Positions 1 to 10,695 of a DNA stretch of 64,000 bases are shown piece after piece (the first letter of the stretch is position 1; each line of letters opens with the position of its first letter). Origin of the DNA: Solirubrobacteraceae bacterium (GTDB lineage: Bacteria; Actinomycetota; Thermoleophilia; Solirubrobacterales; Solirubrobacteraceae). The notes under the pieces were generated by a model. The model was not told the DNA's origin, did no database searches, and worked only from the letters and a program-made list of their open reading frames with translations. Location of the stretch: positions 17,923 through 81,922 of the forward strand of contig JADGPK010000008.1 in assembly GCA_017882445.1 (NCBI GenBank), in the 5' to 3' direction. The translations under genes were made by a program, and so were the position numbers.

Positions 1-339
1 ACCGAGCTGTTCGGCGACTCCGTTGAGCTCACCGACGGCTACCGCACGTGGTGGTCCTACGTACCGCACTTCATCGGCAGCCCCGGTTATGTCTATGCGT
101 ATGCCTACGGGCAGCTGCTCGCGCTGTCGATCTACGAGCGCTACGAGCAGACCGGCCCCGAGCTGGTGCCTCGCTACCTGGAACTGCTCGCAGCGGGCGG
201 CTCGCGCAGCCCCGAGGAGCTGGGCGCCATGGTGGGCGTCGACCTGACCGACCCGGGCTTCTGGGAGGCCGGACTGGACCTGGTCGAGCGCCAGCTGCGG
301 GAAGCTGAAGAGGCCGCGCAGGCATCCGGGCGCCTGTAG
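1..339 (+). CDS. pepF: Oligoendopeptidase F (M3 family), C-terminal end, partial
   Basis: The first reading frame is open from the window edge to TAG at 337-339 and encodes the last 112 residues of a protein whose start lies outside the window. The segment HFIGSPGYVYAYAYGQLLA and the following helix-rich tail match the C-terminal part of M3 oligoendopeptidases, cytosolic zinc peptidases that cut short peptides. The zinc-binding HExxH motif would lie upstream and is not visible, so activity cannot be judged. The gene converges with the nuo operon, with 94 bases between the two stops. Family assignment rests on the FIGSPGYVYAYA-like block, which is characteristic of this family. Confidence 0.8.
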   Translation, partial: TELFGDSVELTDGYRTWWSYVPHFIGSPGYVYAYAYGQLLALSIYERYEQTGPELVPRYLELLAAGGSRSPEELGAMVGVDLTDPGFWEAGLDLVERQLREAEEAAQASGRL

Positions 340-433
340 GACGAGCCCGACGTAACGTCCTCTCGCGGCATCGACGAGGCGATCACCGAGCTGCTCCTGG
401 AGGCGCTAGGCGCGCCAGCGAGCGCTGAATGAA

Positions 434-2062
434 TCAGAACAGGCCGAGCGCGCTGCCCGCGCCGTGCACCAGGTTGAACAGCGGCTGGGGAATGACGCCG
501 AAGAAGATCGTGGCCGCGCCGGCGAGCATCGCCACGAGAACCACCTCAGGCTGAGGGCCCGGGGCGGACAGGCCGAGCGCGTCGGTCGTTGCGTCGCCCT
601 CGCTCGCCGCGTCGAGCTCGGGCGAGCCGCCCGCGAGCGCCGGCAGGCCGCCCGCCTCGGGCGAGGGAGCGCCGATGGGGAGCGACTGCACGCCCGTCTG
701 AGCCTCGCCTGCAGGCGATTCGCGCATCCACATGGCCGCGACGACCGGCAGGTAGTAGCCGAGCGAGATCATCGAGCCGACCACGATGACCACGCCCAGC
801 CAGGTGTAGCCACCCTGGACGGCGGCGTCGATCAGGTAGAACTTGCCGATGAAGCCGGCGGTCGCGGGTATGCCGGCGAGCGCGAGCATCGAGATCGTCA
901 TCGGCCAGGCCAGCAGTGGGCGATCGCGCCCCAGCCCGGCGACCGCCTGGATCGAGTCGCCGAGGCCGGTCTCGCGCTCGCGCGCCACGATCACGGCGAA
1001 GGAGGCCATGTTCATGGCCACGTAGACCGCGAGGTAGAAGACCGTGGCCTGCACGCCCAGCTGTGTGGCGACCACGACGCCGGCCAGCATGTAGCCGGCC
1101 TGCGCGACCGACGAGTAGGCGAGCATCCGCTTCAGCGAGGACTGTCCGAGGGCTCCCACGTTGCCGACCAGGATCGTGATCGTGGCGAGCACCGCTACCG
1201 CCGGACCCCAGCTCGCGTGCGCGCTGATCAGGGCCACGTCGAACAGGCGCAGGAACACACCCAGCGCCGCGACCTTGGTCGCCACGGCCATGAACGCCGT
1301 CACGGGCGTCGGCGCCCCCTCGTAGACGTCGGGCGTCCACTGGTGGAAGGGTGCCACCGAGGCCTTGAAGCACAGGCCGGCGACACACAGCGCGATCCCG
1401 GTCAGTGTCAGCGGGTCGCTCGCCAGGCTGCCGCTGGACAGGCTGGCGGCGATCGAGGCGAAGTCGGTGGCGCCCGTCGCGCCGTAGATCATCGCGAGGC
1501 CGTACAGCAGCGTCGCCGAGCCGACCGAGCCGACGATCAGGTACTTCAGGCCCGACTCGAGCGAGAGCTCGCTCCGCAGCTTGGTGGCGCAGAGCACATA
1601 CAGCGGGATCGACAGGAGCTCGAGGCCCACGAACAGCGCCACCGTGTTCTGCGCGGCGGCGAGCAGCGACATCCCCGCGATCGAGGTGAGCAGCAGCGCG
1701 TGGAACTCCCCGTGCGCAGCTTCGCGCGCGGCCAGCGACCGCCACGCGAGCAGCACCGTGCAGGCGCCGCCCGCGATCAGCACGACGTTGAGCACCAGCG
1801 CCAGGCCATCGATCCGCAGGGCTCCCGACACGATCGACTTGTCGGCGTTCCACTGCCAGATCGTCAACCCGAGCGCCGTGGCCAGCGCGAGCAGGCTCAG
1901 CGTCGGCACCGCCTGCGAGCGGATCCAGCGCGCGCCGAGCAGCCCCAGCAGCAGCACGAGCACCGCTCCCCCGAGGAGCGCGATCAAAGGCGAGAGTCCC
2001 GCGAAGTCGACATGGGGGCCCTTCAGGTGGGCCGTTGCGAGAGGAATTGCCTGCGTGCTCAT
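434..2062 (-). CDS. nuoN: NADH-quinone oxidoreductase subunit N
   Basis: This 542-residue polytopic membrane protein is an antiporter-like subunit of the complex I membrane arm and takes part in proton translocation. It shows the family blocks LLSIPLYVLCA, ESGLKYLIVGSVGSA and the discontinuous-helix region FKASVAPFHQWTPDVYEGAP, and YSSVAQAGYMLAG. An acidic, Pro/Gly-rich insertion near residues 450-505 precedes the last transmembrane helix; it is longer than in typical NuoN and looks like a cytoplasmic loop. The start ATG overlaps the nuoM stop as ATGA, so it is translationally coupled. It is the last gene of the nuo operon. Confidence 0.96.
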   Translation of the reverse strand: MSTQAIPLATAHLKGPHVDFAGLSPLIALLGGAVLVLLLGLLGARWIRSQAVPTLSLLALATALGLTIWQWNADKSIVSGALRIDGLALVLNVVLIAGGACTVLLAWRSLAAREAAHGEFHALLLTSIAGMSLLAAAQNTVALFVGLELLSIPLYVLCATKLRSELSLESGLKYLIVGSVGSATLLYGLAMIYGATGATDFASIAASLSSGSLASDPLTLTGIALCVAGLCFKASVAPFHQWTPDVYEGAPTPVTAFMAVATKVAALGVFLRLFDVALISAHASWGPAVAVLATITILVGNVGALGQSSLKRMLAYSSVAQAGYMLAGVVVATQLGVQATVFYLAVYVAMNMASFAVIVARERETGLGDSIQAVAGLGRDRPLLAWPMTISMLALAGIPATAGFIGKFYLIDAAVQGGYTWLGVVIVVGSMISLGYYLPVVAAMWMRESPAGEAQTGVQSLPIGAPSPEAGGLPALAGGSPELDAASEGDATTDALGLSAPGPQPEVVLVAMLAGAATIFFGVIPQPLFNLVHGAGSALGLF

Positions 2063-3741
2063 TTGCCTGTATACCCCCGTGCTTCTCCTGCAATGGCTTC
2101 AAGCGGAGCGCATTCGGCCTGCGTCTGGCATTCCACCAGCCTCGAGGCGAGGTGGACGGACCGGGTTTGCATCTCGCTGGCGAGCACCGCCCCCTTCACC
2201 GACCGTTCGCTGCGGTGCAGCGCGAACTGCGGATACAGCGCCAGGAAGAGGATCACGGCGACGAGCGGCACGAGCACGGCGCCGTCGAGGATGCTGATCT
2301 CACGCGACTGCACCGACGGGCCGACGCGGTTGTGCATGGCGCGGATGAACAGGCGCAGCGCGTACACGCTCGCCATGACCACGCCGGCGAAGGCGATGAT
2401 CGCGATCGCGAGCTTGGCTTTGAAGACGCCCAGCAGGATCAGGAACTCGCCGACGAAGTTCGACGATCCCGGCATCGCGAGCGTGGCCAGCGCGACGATC
2501 AGAAACAGCGTCGCGAGCACCGGCGCGCGGACCGCGATGCCGCCCATCCTGCGGATGTCCTCCGAGCCGCCGGTGCGCTGGGCGAGCAGCGCGATGATGA
2601 ACAGGATCGGAGCGACCACCAGCCCGTGGTTGACCATCTGCAGCAGCGCCCCCTGCGCGCCCTGTGGGTTCAACGCGAAGACGCCGAGCGTGATGAAGCC
2701 GAGCTGCGCCATCGATGAGTACCCGGCGATCAGGCGGGCGTCGCTCTGGCTGAAGGCCTGCGCGGAGCCGTACACGATCGAGGCGAGGGCGATCAGCAGC
2801 ATCAGCGTCTGGAAATGCGCCGCCGCCTGCGGGAACAGCGGCAGCACGATCGCCAGGAAGCCGTACGCACCGACCTTCGAGAGCACGCCCGAGAAGACCA
2901 TCAGGACCTCGATCGGCATCGCCCGATAGCCGTCGGGCATCCAGCCGTGCAGCGGGAAGGCCGGCATCTTCACCAGGAAGGCGGCGGCGAAGAACAGGAA
3001 GATCCATTCTTGGGAGCCGGTGCTCAGCGGCGTCGCCTGCAGCGCGGAGAGCACGAACGTGATGTGCCCGCCGCCCTGCTGGGCCGCGAGCACGCCCGTG
3101 GCGATCGCCGCGGCGAGCATCAGCAGCGATCCGACGAGCGTGTAGATCACCAGCTTGATCGTCGCCTGGACCCGGGTGGCGGAGTCCAAGTCCCTGCCCC
3201 ATCCGCCGATGAGGAAGTAGAACGGGATCAGCATGAGGTCGAAGAAGGACACGAACAGGGCGAGGTCCTGGGCGAGGAAGGCGCCGAGCACGGCCGACTC
3301 GGCGAGCATGAAGTGGAAGTAGAAGAGCCTCGGGCGCTCGAATGGGGGGGATCCGGATCTGAGGTTGGTCGCCAGCGTCGCCGCGGCGAACAGCAGCGTC
3401 GTCAGGCCGATCAGGAACACGTTCAGCCCGCTGATCCCGAGCTTGTAGTGGATCCCCAGCTCTGAGATCCACACGACATCCGTGACGTGCTGAAGGCCTG
3501 CGCCCCCGACCCTGTAGTCGACGATGTAGCCGATCGCCAGACCGAGCGCGACCAGCGACCCCGCGAGCGCGACGATCCCCGGCACGCTCCACGACCGTCC
3601 CGCGGCCTCCGCGCCAGCGCCAGCGCCCGCGTTCGCGTCCGAGGCGCCCGACGGTCCGCCGCGAGCGGCGAAGGCGGACAGCAGCGCGCCGAGCACGCCG
3701 AATGCCGCGGGAAGCCAGATGAGGATGGAGAGTGCGGGCAT
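2059..3741 (-). CDS. nuoM: NADH-quinone oxidoreductase subunit M
   Basis: This 560-residue antiporter-like membrane subunit of complex I carries FDLMLIPFYFLIGGWG, the FLVKMPAFPLHGWMPDGY helix break and YSSMAQLGFITLG, all diagnostic of NuoM, with multiple transmembrane helices throughout. Residues about 25-50 form an unusual Ala/Gly-rich insertion (GGPSGASDANAGAGAGAEA) after the first helix. The C-terminal tail after the last helix is hydrophilic and includes two cysteines (VECQTQAECAPL), which is not a usual NuoM feature. It starts 20 bases after the nuoL stop and overlaps nuoN by four bases. Confidence 0.96.
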   Translation of the reverse strand: MPALSILIWLPAAFGVLGALLSAFAARGGPSGASDANAGAGAGAEAAGRSWSVPGIVALAGSLVALGLAIGYIVDYRVGGAGLQHVTDVVWISELGIHYKLGISGLNVFLIGLTTLLFAAATLATNLRSGSPPFERPRLFYFHFMLAESAVLGAFLAQDLALFVSFFDLMLIPFYFLIGGWGRDLDSATRVQATIKLVIYTLVGSLLMLAAAIATGVLAAQQGGGHITFVLSALQATPLSTGSQEWIFLFFAAAFLVKMPAFPLHGWMPDGYRAMPIEVLMVFSGVLSKVGAYGFLAIVLPLFPQAAAHFQTLMLLIALASIVYGSAQAFSQSDARLIAGYSSMAQLGFITLGVFALNPQGAQGALLQMVNHGLVVAPILFIIALLAQRTGGSEDIRRMGGIAVRAPVLATLFLIVALATLAMPGSSNFVGEFLILLGVFKAKLAIAIIAFAGVVMASVYALRLFIRAMHNRVGPSVQSREISILDGAVLVPLVAVILFLALYPQFALHRSERSVKGAVLASEMQTRSVHLASRLVECQTQAECAPLEAIAGEARGYTGK

Positions 3742-3761
3742 TGACTGGTTTCAGCTCAGGG

Positions 3762-5801
3762 TCAGGACTGCAGCAGGAAGTAGAAGCCGACGCCGGTCAC
3801 TCCGAGCACGAGCAGCGCCGCGTAGTAGCGGACGAATCCGCTCTGCGCCGCCCGCACCGCGGCCGACCCGGCCCGCACGAGGCCCGTCGGGCCGCCGATC
3901 AGCGTCTCTTCGACGAACAGGCGCTCGAAGGTGTCGCGGGCGAAGCCGCCAGCCGCCACGCCGGGGCGGACGACCAGCAGCTCGATCAGCTCGTCGAAGT
4001 ACCACTTGTTCACGAACAGCTCGTGCAGGGCGCGTCCGGCTCGCGTGCGCGTGCGGATCGCCGTGGCGGTACCCGGCCGGGCGACCCACACGCGGTGGGC
4101 GAGCGCGATGCCGATTAGGGCCAGCAGCGTGCCGAGCGCCAGCCCGAACACCAGCAGCCCGTTGCGCGTGTGCGGTTCGTAGAGCTTCGAGCCGGCGAAC
4201 GACGGACGCAGGAAGTCGTCGATCACGAAGTCCACCTTGGGGATCTGCACGAGTCCCGCCCCGACCGCCCCGAGCGCCAGCACGCCCATCGCCACGCGCA
4301 TCGGCAGCGCGCGCTCGGCGATCGCGTGTATCGGGCCGGGGAAGCCCACGTCTGAGTCCTCCTCCTCGCCCGTCGCCGGGTTGCGCCCCACCTCGGCGTG
4401 GTGAGGGTGTCCGGCTTCCAGCTCGCGCGCCTCGGCCACCGGCTCGCCGTGGAACGCCCGGAAGATCATGCGGAAGGTGTAGACGGCGGTCAGCAGCGCG
4501 CCCACGTAGCCCATCACGTAGAGCGCCCAGTGCCACCCGCCGCGCTCGGCGGTGACCAGCAGGATGTCGTCCTTGGAGAAGAAGCCCGAGAACGGCGGTA
4601 CGCCAGAGAGCGCGAGGCCGCCGATGACGAAGCAGCCGTAGGTGAAAGGCATCGCCTTGCGAAAGCCGCCCATGCGGTCGAGCGACTGCTCGCCGGCCAT
4701 CGCACCGATGATCGACCCGGCGGCCATGAACAGGAGCGCCTTGAAGAACGCGTGGGTCATCAGGTGGAACAGGCCGGCGGCGTAGGCGCCCACCGAGACG
4801 CCCATGATCATGTAGCCGATCTGGGACATCGTCGAGTAGGCGATCACGCGCTTGATGTCTGTCTGGGCGAGTCCGATCGTGCCCGCGATCAGGAGCGTCC
4901 CGGCACCCACGATCGCGCCCACGTCCTGCGCGGAGGGGACGAGCTCGAACAGGGGATGCATGCGCGCGATCAGATACACGCCCGCCGTGACCATCGTTGC
5001 GGCGTGGATCAGCGCGCTGACGGGGGTCGGGCCCTCCATCGCGTCGGGCAGCCAGGTGTGCAGCGGGATCTGCGCCGACTTCGCGAACGCGGCGACGAGC
5101 AGCAGCACGCAGCCCGCGACGAGGTCTCCGTTTTCGCCGCCGTGGCCGAAGGCGCCCGCGCCCGCCGCGTGGAAGCTCTTCAGGAAGTCGAGGGTGCCGG
5201 TGTGCTTGAAGATGAAATATGTCCCGAGCACGAGGCCAACGTCGCCGACGACGTTGATGACGAACGCCTTGATGCCCGCGCGCGTGGCGGTCGTGCGCCG
5301 GTACCAGAAGGAGATCAGCAGATACGACGCCGCGCCGACGAAGGCCCAGCCGACGATCAGCAGCAGGAAGTTGCCGGCGAGCACCAGCAGCAGCATCGAG
5401 AAGACGAAGAAGTTCAGGTAGGAGAAGTAGCGGGCGAAGCCGCGGTCTCCCTCCATGTAGGAGATCGAGTAGAGGTGGATCAGCGTGGAGACGCCGGTGA
5501 CGACGAGGATCATGAAGACCGACAGGGGGTCGACGAGGATCGACATCTGTGCGTCGAGGCCGACCGTGGCGGCGTAGTTCCACAGGGAGGACACCAGCTG
5601 GCGGTGCTCGGGCGGGTGCCCCTGGAGGCTGATCAACGCGCCGAGCGCGGCGAGGAACGCGAGGAAGATGGCGGCTGTGCCGATCCACCCGGCCGCACGA
5701 TTTGAGGCCCGCCCGCCCAGCGGGCGGTAACCCAGGCCGACCGCGAGGGTGCCGAGCAACGGAAACAGCAGGACCAGCCAGCCGTAGGTGGTGGTGGCCA
5801 T
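3762..5801 (-). CDS. nuoL: NADH-quinone oxidoreductase subunit L
   Basis: This 679-residue protein is the most distal antiporter-like subunit of complex I. The sequence shows the NuoL signatures WAFVGAASYLLISFWY, SAQIPLHTWLPDAMEGPTPVSALIHAATMVTAGVY (described here in pieces) and YSTMSQIGYMIMG, followed by the region leading to the long lateral helix near the C terminus. Length is slightly above the usual 610-660 residues because of a charged loop (residues about 440-470: EARELEAGHPHHAEVG) carrying a His-rich stretch. The ATG overlaps the nuoK stop by one base (TGATG-type junction). Confidence 0.96.
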   Translation of the reverse strand: MATTTYGWLVLLFPLLGTLAVGLGYRPLGGRASNRAAGWIGTAAIFLAFLAALGALISLQGHPPEHRQLVSSLWNYAATVGLDAQMSILVDPLSVFMILVVTGVSTLIHLYSISYMEGDRGFARYFSYLNFFVFSMLLLVLAGNFLLLIVGWAFVGAASYLLISFWYRRTTATRAGIKAFVINVVGDVGLVLGTYFIFKHTGTLDFLKSFHAAGAGAFGHGGENGDLVAGCVLLLVAAFAKSAQIPLHTWLPDAMEGPTPVSALIHAATMVTAGVYLIARMHPLFELVPSAQDVGAIVGAGTLLIAGTIGLAQTDIKRVIAYSTMSQIGYMIMGVSVGAYAAGLFHLMTHAFFKALLFMAAGSIIGAMAGEQSLDRMGGFRKAMPFTYGCFVIGGLALSGVPPFSGFFSKDDILLVTAERGGWHWALYVMGYVGALLTAVYTFRMIFRAFHGEPVAEARELEAGHPHHAEVGRNPATGEEEDSDVGFPGPIHAIAERALPMRVAMGVLALGAVGAGLVQIPKVDFVIDDFLRPSFAGSKLYEPHTRNGLLVFGLALGTLLALIGIALAHRVWVARPGTATAIRTRTRAGRALHELFVNKWYFDELIELLVVRPGVAAGGFARDTFERLFVEETLIGGPTGLVRAGSAAVRAAQSGFVRYYAALLVLGVTGVGFYFLLQS

Positions 5802-6100
5802 CAGCCCTGGAGCTCCCGCAGCTCATCGACGTTGATCGGGAGCCTGCGGCGGTAGATCGCCACGATCATGCCGAGGCCTATGCAGACCTCGCAGGCCGCG
5901 ACGGTCATCACCACGAGCGCAAGGATCTGCCCGTCGCCGTTGCCCCACATGCGCGAGAAGGCGATCAGCGCGAGATTCGCGCCGTTGAGCATCAGCTCGA
6001 GGCACAGGAGCACCACGAGGGGATTGCGGCGGGTCATCACGCCGAACGCGCCGAGCGAGAAGACGATGCCCGAGACGGCCAGGTACCAGGCGATGCTCAT
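5801..6100 (-). CDS. nuoK: NADH-quinone oxidoreductase subunit K
   Basis: This 99-residue three-helix membrane subunit is of normal family length. It has the conserved glutamates in the membrane, seen in LLCLELMLNGANLALIAFSR (Glu in CLELM) and in VAACEVCIGLGMIVAIYRR (Glu in ACEVC), which belong to the central proton path of complex I. The ATG overlaps the nuoJ stop by four bases and its stop overlaps the nuoL start by one base, so it sits inside a coupled translational string. Confidence 0.97.
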   Translation of the reverse strand: MSIAWYLAVSGIVFSLGAFGVMTRRNPLVVLLCLELMLNGANLALIAFSRMWGNGDGQILALVVMTVAACEVCIGLGMIVAIYRRRLPINVDELRELQG

Positions 6101-6741
6101 GGGGTGCGCCCTCCGACGCCCTCGGCCATCGTGCCCGTCTCGCGCGGGCGCATGAGGTCGAGCGGGGTCAGCAGGTCGCGCTCGTCCTCCTCGCCCAGGC
6201 CGCCGCGGCGGCGCGCCAGCACGACCCCTCCGACCGCTGCGATCAGCAGCAGGAAGGACGCCATCTCGAACGCGAGCAGGAAGCGGGTGAGCAGCAGCTT
6301 GCCGATGTAGGCGGGCGTGCCGAAGCTCTGCGGTCCAGGACTGTATGGCGCGCCATAGCCGCCGATCGCCTCCAGGCCCGTGCCGAGCAGCGCGATCAAC
6401 AGCTCGACGAGCAGCGCGCCGGCGAGGATCGCGCCGCCGAGGCGCAGACTCGAGCCGGATGATCCGGTCCCACCCGCCCCGCGCAGGCGCTCTCCCACCG
6501 AGTCGCTCTCGCCGCCGACATAGGCGACCACGAACACGTACAGCACCATCACCGCCCCCGCATAGACCACGACCTGGACAGCGGCCACGAACTCCGCTCG
6601 CAGCAGCAGGAACAGGACGGCGAGCGAGACGAGGTGCGCGACGAGCGCGAGCACGCTGTAGAACGGGTTGCGCAGCACAACGACGCCGACGGCGCCCGAG
6701 ATCACGCCGCTCGCGGCGAGGAAGAACAGGACGGTGCTCAC
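6097..6741 (-). CDS. nuoJ: NADH-quinone oxidoreductase subunit J
   Basis: A longer open frame runs upstream through nuoI in another register, but NuoJ begins at the GTG whose bases overlap the nuoI stop (gaGTGA), giving 214 residues starting [12 protein letters not shown]. It has five transmembrane helices with the typical [21 protein letters not shown] and [18 protein letters not shown] blocks; the latter is the helix with the pi-bulge that couples quinone chemistry to pumping. The C-terminal tail after the last helix is a 35-residue charged, cytoplasmic extension ([15 protein letters not shown]). Confidence 0.95.
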   Translation of the reverse strand: MSTVLFFLAASGVISGAVGVVVLRNPFYSVLALVAHLVSLAVLFLLLRAEFVAAVQVVVYAGAVMVLYVFVVAYVGGESDSVGERLRGAGGTGSSGSSLRLGGAILAGALLVELLIALLGTGLEAIGGYGAPYSPGPQSFGTPAYIGKLLLTRFLLAFEMASFLLLIAAVGGVVLARRRGGLGEEDERDLLTPLDLMRPRETGTMAEGVGGRTP

Positions 6742-7361
6742 TCGCCCTCGTTTCTGAGCGGCGTGCGCTCGAGCGGCTCGGCTAGGAGCATCTCCTTGGT
6801 GAAGATCAGGTCGCTGCGGTCGTAGTCGGAGAGCTCGTAGTCGTGTCCCATCGTGATCGCGTCGAACGGGCAGGCTATCTCGCAGTAGCCGCAGAAGATG
6901 CAGCGAGACAGATTGATCTCGTACACCGCCGCGTAGCGCTCTCCCGCCGAGACACGGTTCTCGGGGGTGTTCTCGGCGGCGACGACGCGGATGCAGTCGG
7001 CGGGACAGGCGGCGGCGCACAGCGAGCAGCCCACGCACTTCTCCAGGCCCGCGCGTGCCGGATCGGAGCCCGTCCCCCCCGTGTCCTCGAAGCGGTGCAG
7101 CTTGTGGCGGCCGCGGAAGCGAGGATAGACCGGGACCTTCTCCTCGGGATACTGGATCGTCGAGGGGCCTTCGGCGATGCGCGCCATGGTTGTCCTCAGG
7201 CCGCGAGCGGTCTCGCGGAAGGTGCGCCACGCCCCGTGCGCGGCGCCCGGAGCGGGGGAGCGCTGAACCTCGATCACGTCCTCGCCGGGGCTCCAGCCGG
7301 TGACCTTCAGGGTCGCCGAGCCCTCGGTGGGAGGGTCGTGTGGGCGAGGGGTGTCGCTCAT
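6738..7361 (-). CDS. nuoI: NADH-quinone oxidoreductase subunit I (2x[4Fe-4S])
   Basis: The 207-residue ferredoxin-like subunit holds the two classical cluster motifs [12 protein letters not shown] and [12 protein letters not shown], which bind clusters N6a and N6b on the electron path to N2. An N-terminal extension of about 80 residues ([20 protein letters not shown]...) precedes the core and contains [13 protein letters not shown], the amphipathic segment that packs on the membrane arm. The start is the ATG that shares one base with the nuoH stop; the long open frame further upstream is an antisense-register shadow of nuoH and nuoG. Confidence 0.96.
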   Translation of the reverse strand: MSDTPRPHDPPTEGSATLKVTGWSPGEDVIEVQRSPAPGAAHGAWRTFRETARGLRTTMARIAEGPSTIQYPEEKVPVYPRFRGRHKLHRFEDTGGTGSDPARAGLEKCVGCSLCAAACPADCIRVVAAENTPENRVSAGERYAAVYEINLSRCIFCGYCEIACPFDAITMGHDYELSDYDRSDLIFTKEMLLAEPLERTPLRNEGE

Positions 7362-8386
7362 CAGTGGGTGGCCACGACGAGGATCGCGGTGACGAGGGTG
7401 TTGAGGGTGGCCAGGGGCAGGAGCACCTTCCAGCCGAAGCTCATCAGCTGGTCGTAGCGCAGGCGCGGGAGCGTCGCGCGGATCCAGATGAAGAGGAACG
7501 TGACCAGCGACATCTTGAACAGCACGACGATCGGATCGACCCAGCCCGGCGGGTCGATTCCGAACGGCAGCAGCCAGCCACCGAGGAACACGGTCGTGAC
7601 GATGCCCGAGACGACGAGCACGTTGAGGTACTCGGCGAAGTAGTAGGAGGCGAACCGGCCGCCGCCGAACTCCGTGTTGTAGCCGCCGACCAGCTCGGCG
7701 TCGGCCTCGGTCAGGTCGAACGGCGCGCGGTTGGTCTCGGCGAATCCGGCGACCAGGAAGACGAGGAAGCCGAAGAACTGTGGCACGACGTACCACATCC
7801 CGGCCTGCGCGTGGACGATGCCGGTCAGCGAGAGCGTCTGTGCGCTGATGATCACCCCGACGAGCGCGAGACCCTGGGAGACCTCGTAGGAGATCAGCTG
7901 CGCGGCGCCGCGCATGGCGCCCAGGAAGGAGTACTTCGAGCCCGAGGACCAGCCGCCGAGCATGATCCCGTAGAAGGCGATCGCGCCGAACGCGAACAGG
8001 TAGAGGGGGCCGATCGACACGTCGATCCCGTACAGGCCCACTTTCGTCCCGAAGATGTCCTGCGTGTCGCCGAAGGGGATGATCGCGAACGCGGCGACCG
8101 CGGTGAGGATCGAGACCAGCGGCGCCACGGCGAACAGGAATCCGACTGAGGTGGTGGGCCGGAACTGCTCCTTGGTGAGCAGCTTGAGGATGTCCGCCAG
8201 CGGCTGAAACGCGCCGTAGGGACCGACGCGATTGGGCCCGTAGCGCCCCTGGAAGCGCCCGAGCAGCTTGCGCTCCACGATCAGCACCACGGGGACGAGC
8301 TGGAGGCCTACAGCGAAGATCACGACCCCCTTGATGACCTGGACCCACCACGGTTCGAAGTAGCCCACGAGCGCCGGCGTGATCAC
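7361..8386 (-). CDS. nuoH: NADH-quinone oxidoreductase subunit H
   Basis: This 341-residue membrane subunit joins the peripheral and membrane arms and forms the quinone chamber. Typical blocks are [19 protein letters not shown], the loop ending in [14 protein letters not shown], and [20 protein letters not shown] with the acidic residues of the first quinone-binding loop. The start is a GTG embedded in the nuoG stop (GTGA), giving [14 protein letters not shown] at the N terminus; this fits family length. Roughly eight transmembrane helices are visible. Confidence 0.96.
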   Translation of the reverse strand: MITPALVGYFEPWWVQVIKGVVIFAVGLQLVPVVLIVERKLLGRFQGRYGPNRVGPYGAFQPLADILKLLTKEQFRPTTSVGFLFAVAPLVSILTAVAAFAIIPFGDTQDIFGTKVGLYGIDVSIGPLYLFAFGAIAFYGIMLGGWSSGSKYSFLGAMRGAAQLISYEVSQGLALVGVIISAQTLSLTGIVHAQAGMWYVVPQFFGFLVFLVAGFAETNRAPFDLTEADAELVGGYNTEFGGGRFASYYFAEYLNVLVVSGIVTTVFLGGWLLPFGIDPPGWVDPIVVLFKMSLVTFLFIWIRATLPRLRYDQLMSFGWKVLLPLATLNTLVTAILVVATH

Positions 8387-10692
8387 GCGAGCTCCCTGTG
8401 CGGGAACAGGAACCCGAGCGCCGGCGAGAACTCGACCTCGGGCGCGTCCCACACCGAGCGGAAGCCTGCGAGCTCCAGCGCGTCGGCGGGTGTGTCGGTG
8501 ATCTCGAGCTTGCCGGCAGCCGATGTGACGCCTGCGGGCGTGGGAAAGCTCGCTGCAGCTTCGCGCTCCTGCCAGCGTACGCCACGCCCGCCGATCTCCT
8601 CGAGTGTGAGGCCGGCATAGAAGGGGACCGACTCGAACAGCTGCCGAGATGCCATCGCGCCGCTGAGCAGGTCGAGGTCGAAGCCGACCCTGCCGGCCAG
8701 CTCGGCGAGCACCTGCCACTCCGAACGCACGGAGCCGGGGTGCGCGATCGCGGGGCGCAGGCGCTGGATGCGCCCGTCGGGGTGGACGATCGTGCCCTCC
8801 TTCTCGGCATAGACCTCGGCTGGGAAGACGACGGTCGCGTGCTCGCGAATGCCCTCGGTGAGGAACGCGGCGTGCGCGACGACGGTGCCGGCGCTCGCCA
8901 GCGCTCGCCCCCACAGCTCGCTGTCGGGCAGATCGCGCAGCGGGTCGCAGTGGAGCAGGTACAGAGCCGCCAGCTCGCCATCGAGGAGGCCCTCCGCGAT
9001 CGCACGCGTGTCGCGCCCGGCGCTCGCGGGCTCGCTCAGCCCAGGACCGGCGTTCGGCAGCGCCCCGGCCTCACGCAGCCCACGCCCGTTGCTCGTGGCC
9101 GGTACTTCCAGCAGCCCCGCGCCCTCGACGCCGCCCATGCCCAGCGCCTCGGCGATCTTCAGTAGCGCTCGTATGCCGGCCTCTCCGTTCGGTCCTGCGG
9201 CCAGACGCTCGCCCCACAGGATCACGACCTCGCGCGGCGGCGTCTCGCCCGTGTCGGGAACGTCGTCGACCGGCCCTCGCAGCAGCGCGGCGAGCTCGCG
9301 CACGGCCTCCGGCTCCGCGCCGGCGTCGCGGGCCAGACGCGCTGCGTCCTCATCGTCGGTGAGCGCAGCGCTCAGTGCCGCCGCGAAGATCGCGCCGGCG
9401 CCGGGCGCGTGGCGCACGGTCGTCGCCGCGTTCTCATCGAGCGAGCTGGGAGCGGGGGAGGCCACGGCAAGCGTCAGTCCGTGGCGGCGGACGCCCTTGC
9501 GCAGGCGCAGATCGAGGATCGGCGCGTCGTTGACGGGGTCGGCGGCGAGGATCAGCACCGCGTGGGCGAACTCCAGGTCACTGACCTTGGCCTGCAGGCC
9601 GGGCGCTCCGAGCGCGCGGTGCAGCTCCAGCGGCAGAGAGCTCGCGCGGCGGGAGTCGATGTGCGGCGAACCGAGCGCCTCGCGCATCAGCCGCGCGAGG
9701 ATGAGGCCCTCCTCGTTGGTGCTGTGATCGCCGGCGATGGCGCCCGTGCTCGCACCGGCGCGCGCCAGGCCAGCTGCGGCCTGTTGAAGCGCGCGCTCCC
9801 AGGAGACGGGACGGAGCCGGCCGCCGTCTCTCAGCAGCGGCTCGGTGATGCGCTCGTCGACGTGGAAGGACTGGTAGGCGAATCGGCCCTTGTCGCAGAG
9901 CCAGCCGTCGTCGACCTCGCCGTTCTCGCGCGCCAGCACGCGCAGCGCGCGCTCGTCGCGCACCGTCACCGTGACGTTGCACTGCGCGGGGCACAGCGTG
10001 CAGACCGAGCCCGCGCCCTCGATGTCCCACGGGCGCGCCCTGAAGCGATAGGGACGCGAGGTGAGCGCGCCGACCGGGCACAGCTCGACGATGTTGCCGC
10101 TGAACGGCGCCACGTAGGGGTGGCCGTCGAAGGTCGCCACGTAGGAGTGCGCGCCACGCTCGAGCAGCACCAGCTGGTAGTCCTCGGAGATCTCCTGGGA
10201 GAAGCGCACGCAGCGGTAGCAGAGGATGCAGCGCTCGCGGTCGATGGCGATCAGTGGGGAGAGCTCGAGCGGCTTGACGAAGTGGCGCTTGGGCTCGATG
10301 AAGCGCGAGATTCCGCCGCCCCAGCCGAAGGTGATGTCCTGCAACGGGCACTCCCCGCCCTTGTCGCACACGGGGCAGTCGAGCGGGTGGTTGAGCAGCA
10401 GGAACTCCACCACCGCCTGCTGCGCGCTCTTCACGCGCTCACCCTGGGTGTACACGACCATGCCGTCCTTCACCGGCGTCGAGCAGCCGGTCTGCAGCTT
10501 GGGAATCCCCTCGACTTCCACCAGGCACATGCGGCAGGCCCCGACCGGCTGACCGAGTTTGGGCTCGTAGCAGAACGCCGGTATCTCGACATCGCCCTGC
10601 CTGGCCGCGTCGATGAGCATCGTGTTCTCCGGCGCGCTGACGTCGCGGCCGTCGATCGTGAAGGTGATGGTTCTCGGCTGTGGCCGTGGCAT
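8383..10692 (-). CDS. nuoG: NADH-quinone oxidoreductase subunit G
   Basis: The 769-residue iron-sulfur subunit has the N-terminal [2Fe-2S] ferredoxin fold ([16 protein letters not shown]), the [4Fe-4S] motif [14 protein letters not shown], a cluster-binding CILCYRC segment and a molybdopterin-oxidoreductase-like C-terminal half beginning at [12 protein letters not shown]. That last motif resembles the extra N7 cluster site (CxxCxxxC...C) of some bacterial NuoG. The C-terminal domain retains the degenerate, cofactor-free fold usual in complex I. It starts three bases after the nuoF stop and overlaps the nuoH start. Confidence 0.96.
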   Translation of the reverse strand: MPRPQPRTITFTIDGRDVSAPENTMLIDAARQGDVEIPAFCYEPKLGQPVGACRMCLVEVEGIPKLQTGCSTPVKDGMVVYTQGERVKSAQQAVVEFLLLNHPLDCPVCDKGGECPLQDITFGWGGGISRFIEPKRHFVKPLELSPLIAIDRERCILCYRCVRFSQEISEDYQLVLLERGAHSYVATFDGHPYVAPFSGNIVELCPVGALTSRPYRFRARPWDIEGAGSVCTLCPAQCNVTVTVRDERALRVLARENGEVDDGWLCDKGRFAYQSFHVDERITEPLLRDGGRLRPVSWERALQQAAAGLARAGASTGAIAGDHSTNEEGLILARLMREALGSPHIDSRRASSLPLELHRALGAPGLQAKVSDLEFAHAVLILAADPVNDAPILDLRLRKGVRRHGLTLAVASPAPSSLDENAATTVRHAPGAGAIFAAALSAALTDDEDAARLARDAGAEPEAVRELAALLRGPVDDVPDTGETPPREVVILWGERLAAGPNGEAGIRALLKIAEALGMGGVEGAGLLEVPATSNGRGLREAGALPNAGPGLSEPASAGRDTRAIAEGLLDGELAALYLLHCDPLRDLPDSELWGRALASAGTVVAHAAFLTEGIREHATVVFPAEVYAEKEGTIVHPDGRIQRLRPAIAHPGSVRSEWQVLAELAGRVGFDLDLLSGAMASRQLFESVPFYAGLTLEEIGGRGVRWQEREAAASFPTPAGVTSAAGKLEITDTPADALELAGFRSVWDAPEVEFSPALGFLFPHRELA

Positions 10693-10695
10693 CGG

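Noticed and set aside
464..2929. Long plus-strand open frame of 821 codons across nuoN and nuoM
   Set aside because: It is antisense to two clear complex I genes, low-complexity and Arg/His-rich as expected from high-GC shadow frames, and matches no family.
6738..9005. 755-codon frame treated as one protein
   Set aside because: Only the last 207 codons from ATG 7361 encode NuoI; the upstream part overlaps nuoH and nuoG in another register.
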